64,000 nt of DNA from contig MEFP01000018.1 in NCBI GenBank assembly GCA_001725155.1, positions 1 through 64,000 on the forward strand, read 5' to 3'. The number at the start of each line of letters is the position of its first letter. Positions within the stretch are counted from its first letter, which is position 1. The notes below the pieces were generated by a model. That model saw nothing but the letters and a program-made list of their open reading frames with translations, was not told the DNA's origin and did not search any database. The position numbers were made by a program, and so were the translations under genes. The DNA comes from Lysobacteraceae bacterium SCN 69-320 (GTDB lineage: Bacteria > Pseudomonadota > Gammaproteobacteria > Xanthomonadales > Rhodanobacteraceae). Shown piece after piece: positions 63,600-64,000 of this stretch.

Positions 63600-64000
63600 T
63601 CAGTGCGCGGCCGCGCTGACGTGGAAGGGCTGGCTGCGATCCAGCGGCGAATCGCCGAAGCTGCCGTTGAGATCGAGCACGTAGTCGCCGGGCGGCAACG
63701 CCTTGGCGGTCTCGAAGCTCACGCGGCGCGTCGCGCCGGGCAGCACGGCGTCGGTCGGCAGGCGCCCGGCCTGGACCACGCCGGGCGGCAGCTCGGCTTC
63801 GGCCGTGCCGACCTTGGCGATGGCCGCGGTCTTGGCATCGCCCGGAAAATCGGCCTTGCGCCAGATCGCGAACGAACCGCCGCAGCGGCTGGTCGCATTG
63901 CCGTCGTTGCGCAGCTGCATGACGGCGGAGCTGGTCGCGACCTCCAGGCCGACCAGCGCACCTTTGCGCTCGACCGGGCCGACATGGCCGTAGACCGCCG
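63600..64000 (-). CDS. Chaperone-like periplasmic protein, C-terminal part (cut by window edge)
   Basis: The frame is open to the right edge, so only the last 133 residues are seen. They include VGPVERKGALVGLEV, the stretch AVMQLRNDGNATSRCGGSFAIW, and LPTDAVLPGATRRVSFETAKALPPGDYVL. The last phrase, with a loop to the VLPG-x-x-R strand and a late PGxY, fits the C-terminal part of a fimbrial chaperone. Position directly upstream of an usher-like gene (2 bp apart) supports this reading. The decisive N-terminal domain is outside the window. Confidence 0.6.
   Translation of the reverse strand, partial: AVYGHVGPVERKGALVGLEVATSSAVMQLRNDGNATSRCGGSFAIWRKADFPGDAKTAAIAKVGTAEAELPPGVVQAGRLPTDAVLPGATRRVSFETAKALPPGDYVLDLNGSFGDSPLDRSQPFHVSAAAH

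Overview
The window is very GC-rich and coding-dense. Gene content and order point to a gammaproteobacterium of the Lysobacterales (Xanthomonadales), probably Rhodanobacteraceae (a Dokdonella- or Tahibacter-like organism). This is inferred from the housekeeping gene order (lptD-surA-pdxA, hemA-prfA, lolB-ispE-tRNA-Gln-prs-rplY-pth-ychF), the many secreted proteins with DUF11, Asp-box or lamin-tail domains, and a recurring C-terminal tail of the form D-x-hydrophobic-F-x-x-G-F-E. No mobile element, integrase, CRISPR array or rRNA was found. The only RNA gene seen is tRNA-Gln.

Region 1 (1-13.7 kb): the 3' part of a DUF11 surface protein; a minus-strand set of LysR regulator, rsmA and a conserved hypothetical gene; a divergent EamA transporter; then pdxA, surA and lptD read leftward. 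This is the classic lptD-surA-pdxA-rsmA operon split by a regulator/transporter pair. msrB, a secreted protein, a lipoprotein, a histone-deacetylase-like amidohydrolase and a PduO-type cobalamin adenosyltransferase follow.

Region 2 (13.7-26.6 kb): a membrane M48 peptidase, cobS and cobC of late cobalamin assembly, two coupled ubiquinone hydroxylases (ubiH and a UbiI/UbiF type), and a group of exported proteins: an Asp-box beta-propeller, an NTF2-like protein and two proteins with the GFE-type tail.

Region 3 (26.6-34.1 kb): two adjacent hybrid histidine kinases. One has 1902 residues with nine tandem 92-residue HAMP repeats, the layout of fungal group III (Nik1) kinases; the other is REC-HK-REC. 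Together they carry five receiver domains and no visible output domain.

Region 4 (34.1-46.6 kb): a beta-lactamase-fold serine hydrolase, secreted enzymes and small regulators, an AraC/VOC/GyrI-like set, and a translationally coupled pair of an IPTL-like anchored surface protein and a collagen-like protein. hemA and prfA follow.

Region 5 (46.6-53.6 kb): conserved housekeeping genes on the plus strand. tRNA-Gln overlaps the end of ispE, and pth carries a perfect 12-bp terminator-like hairpin in its early coding sequence.

Region 6 (53.6-64 kb): an AraC regulator divergent from a DUF3224 gene, an I78-type inhibitor lipoprotein, a DUF11 protein, a hotdog thioesterase, and at the right edge a minus-strand operon of a chaperone-like protein (cut by the window edge), an usher-like outer-membrane protein, a secreted PD40 propeller and a secreted GFE-tailed protein. 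The last three overlap by ATGA. This operon, with no recognisable pilin, and the shared C-terminal tails are the best candidates for undescribed biology here.
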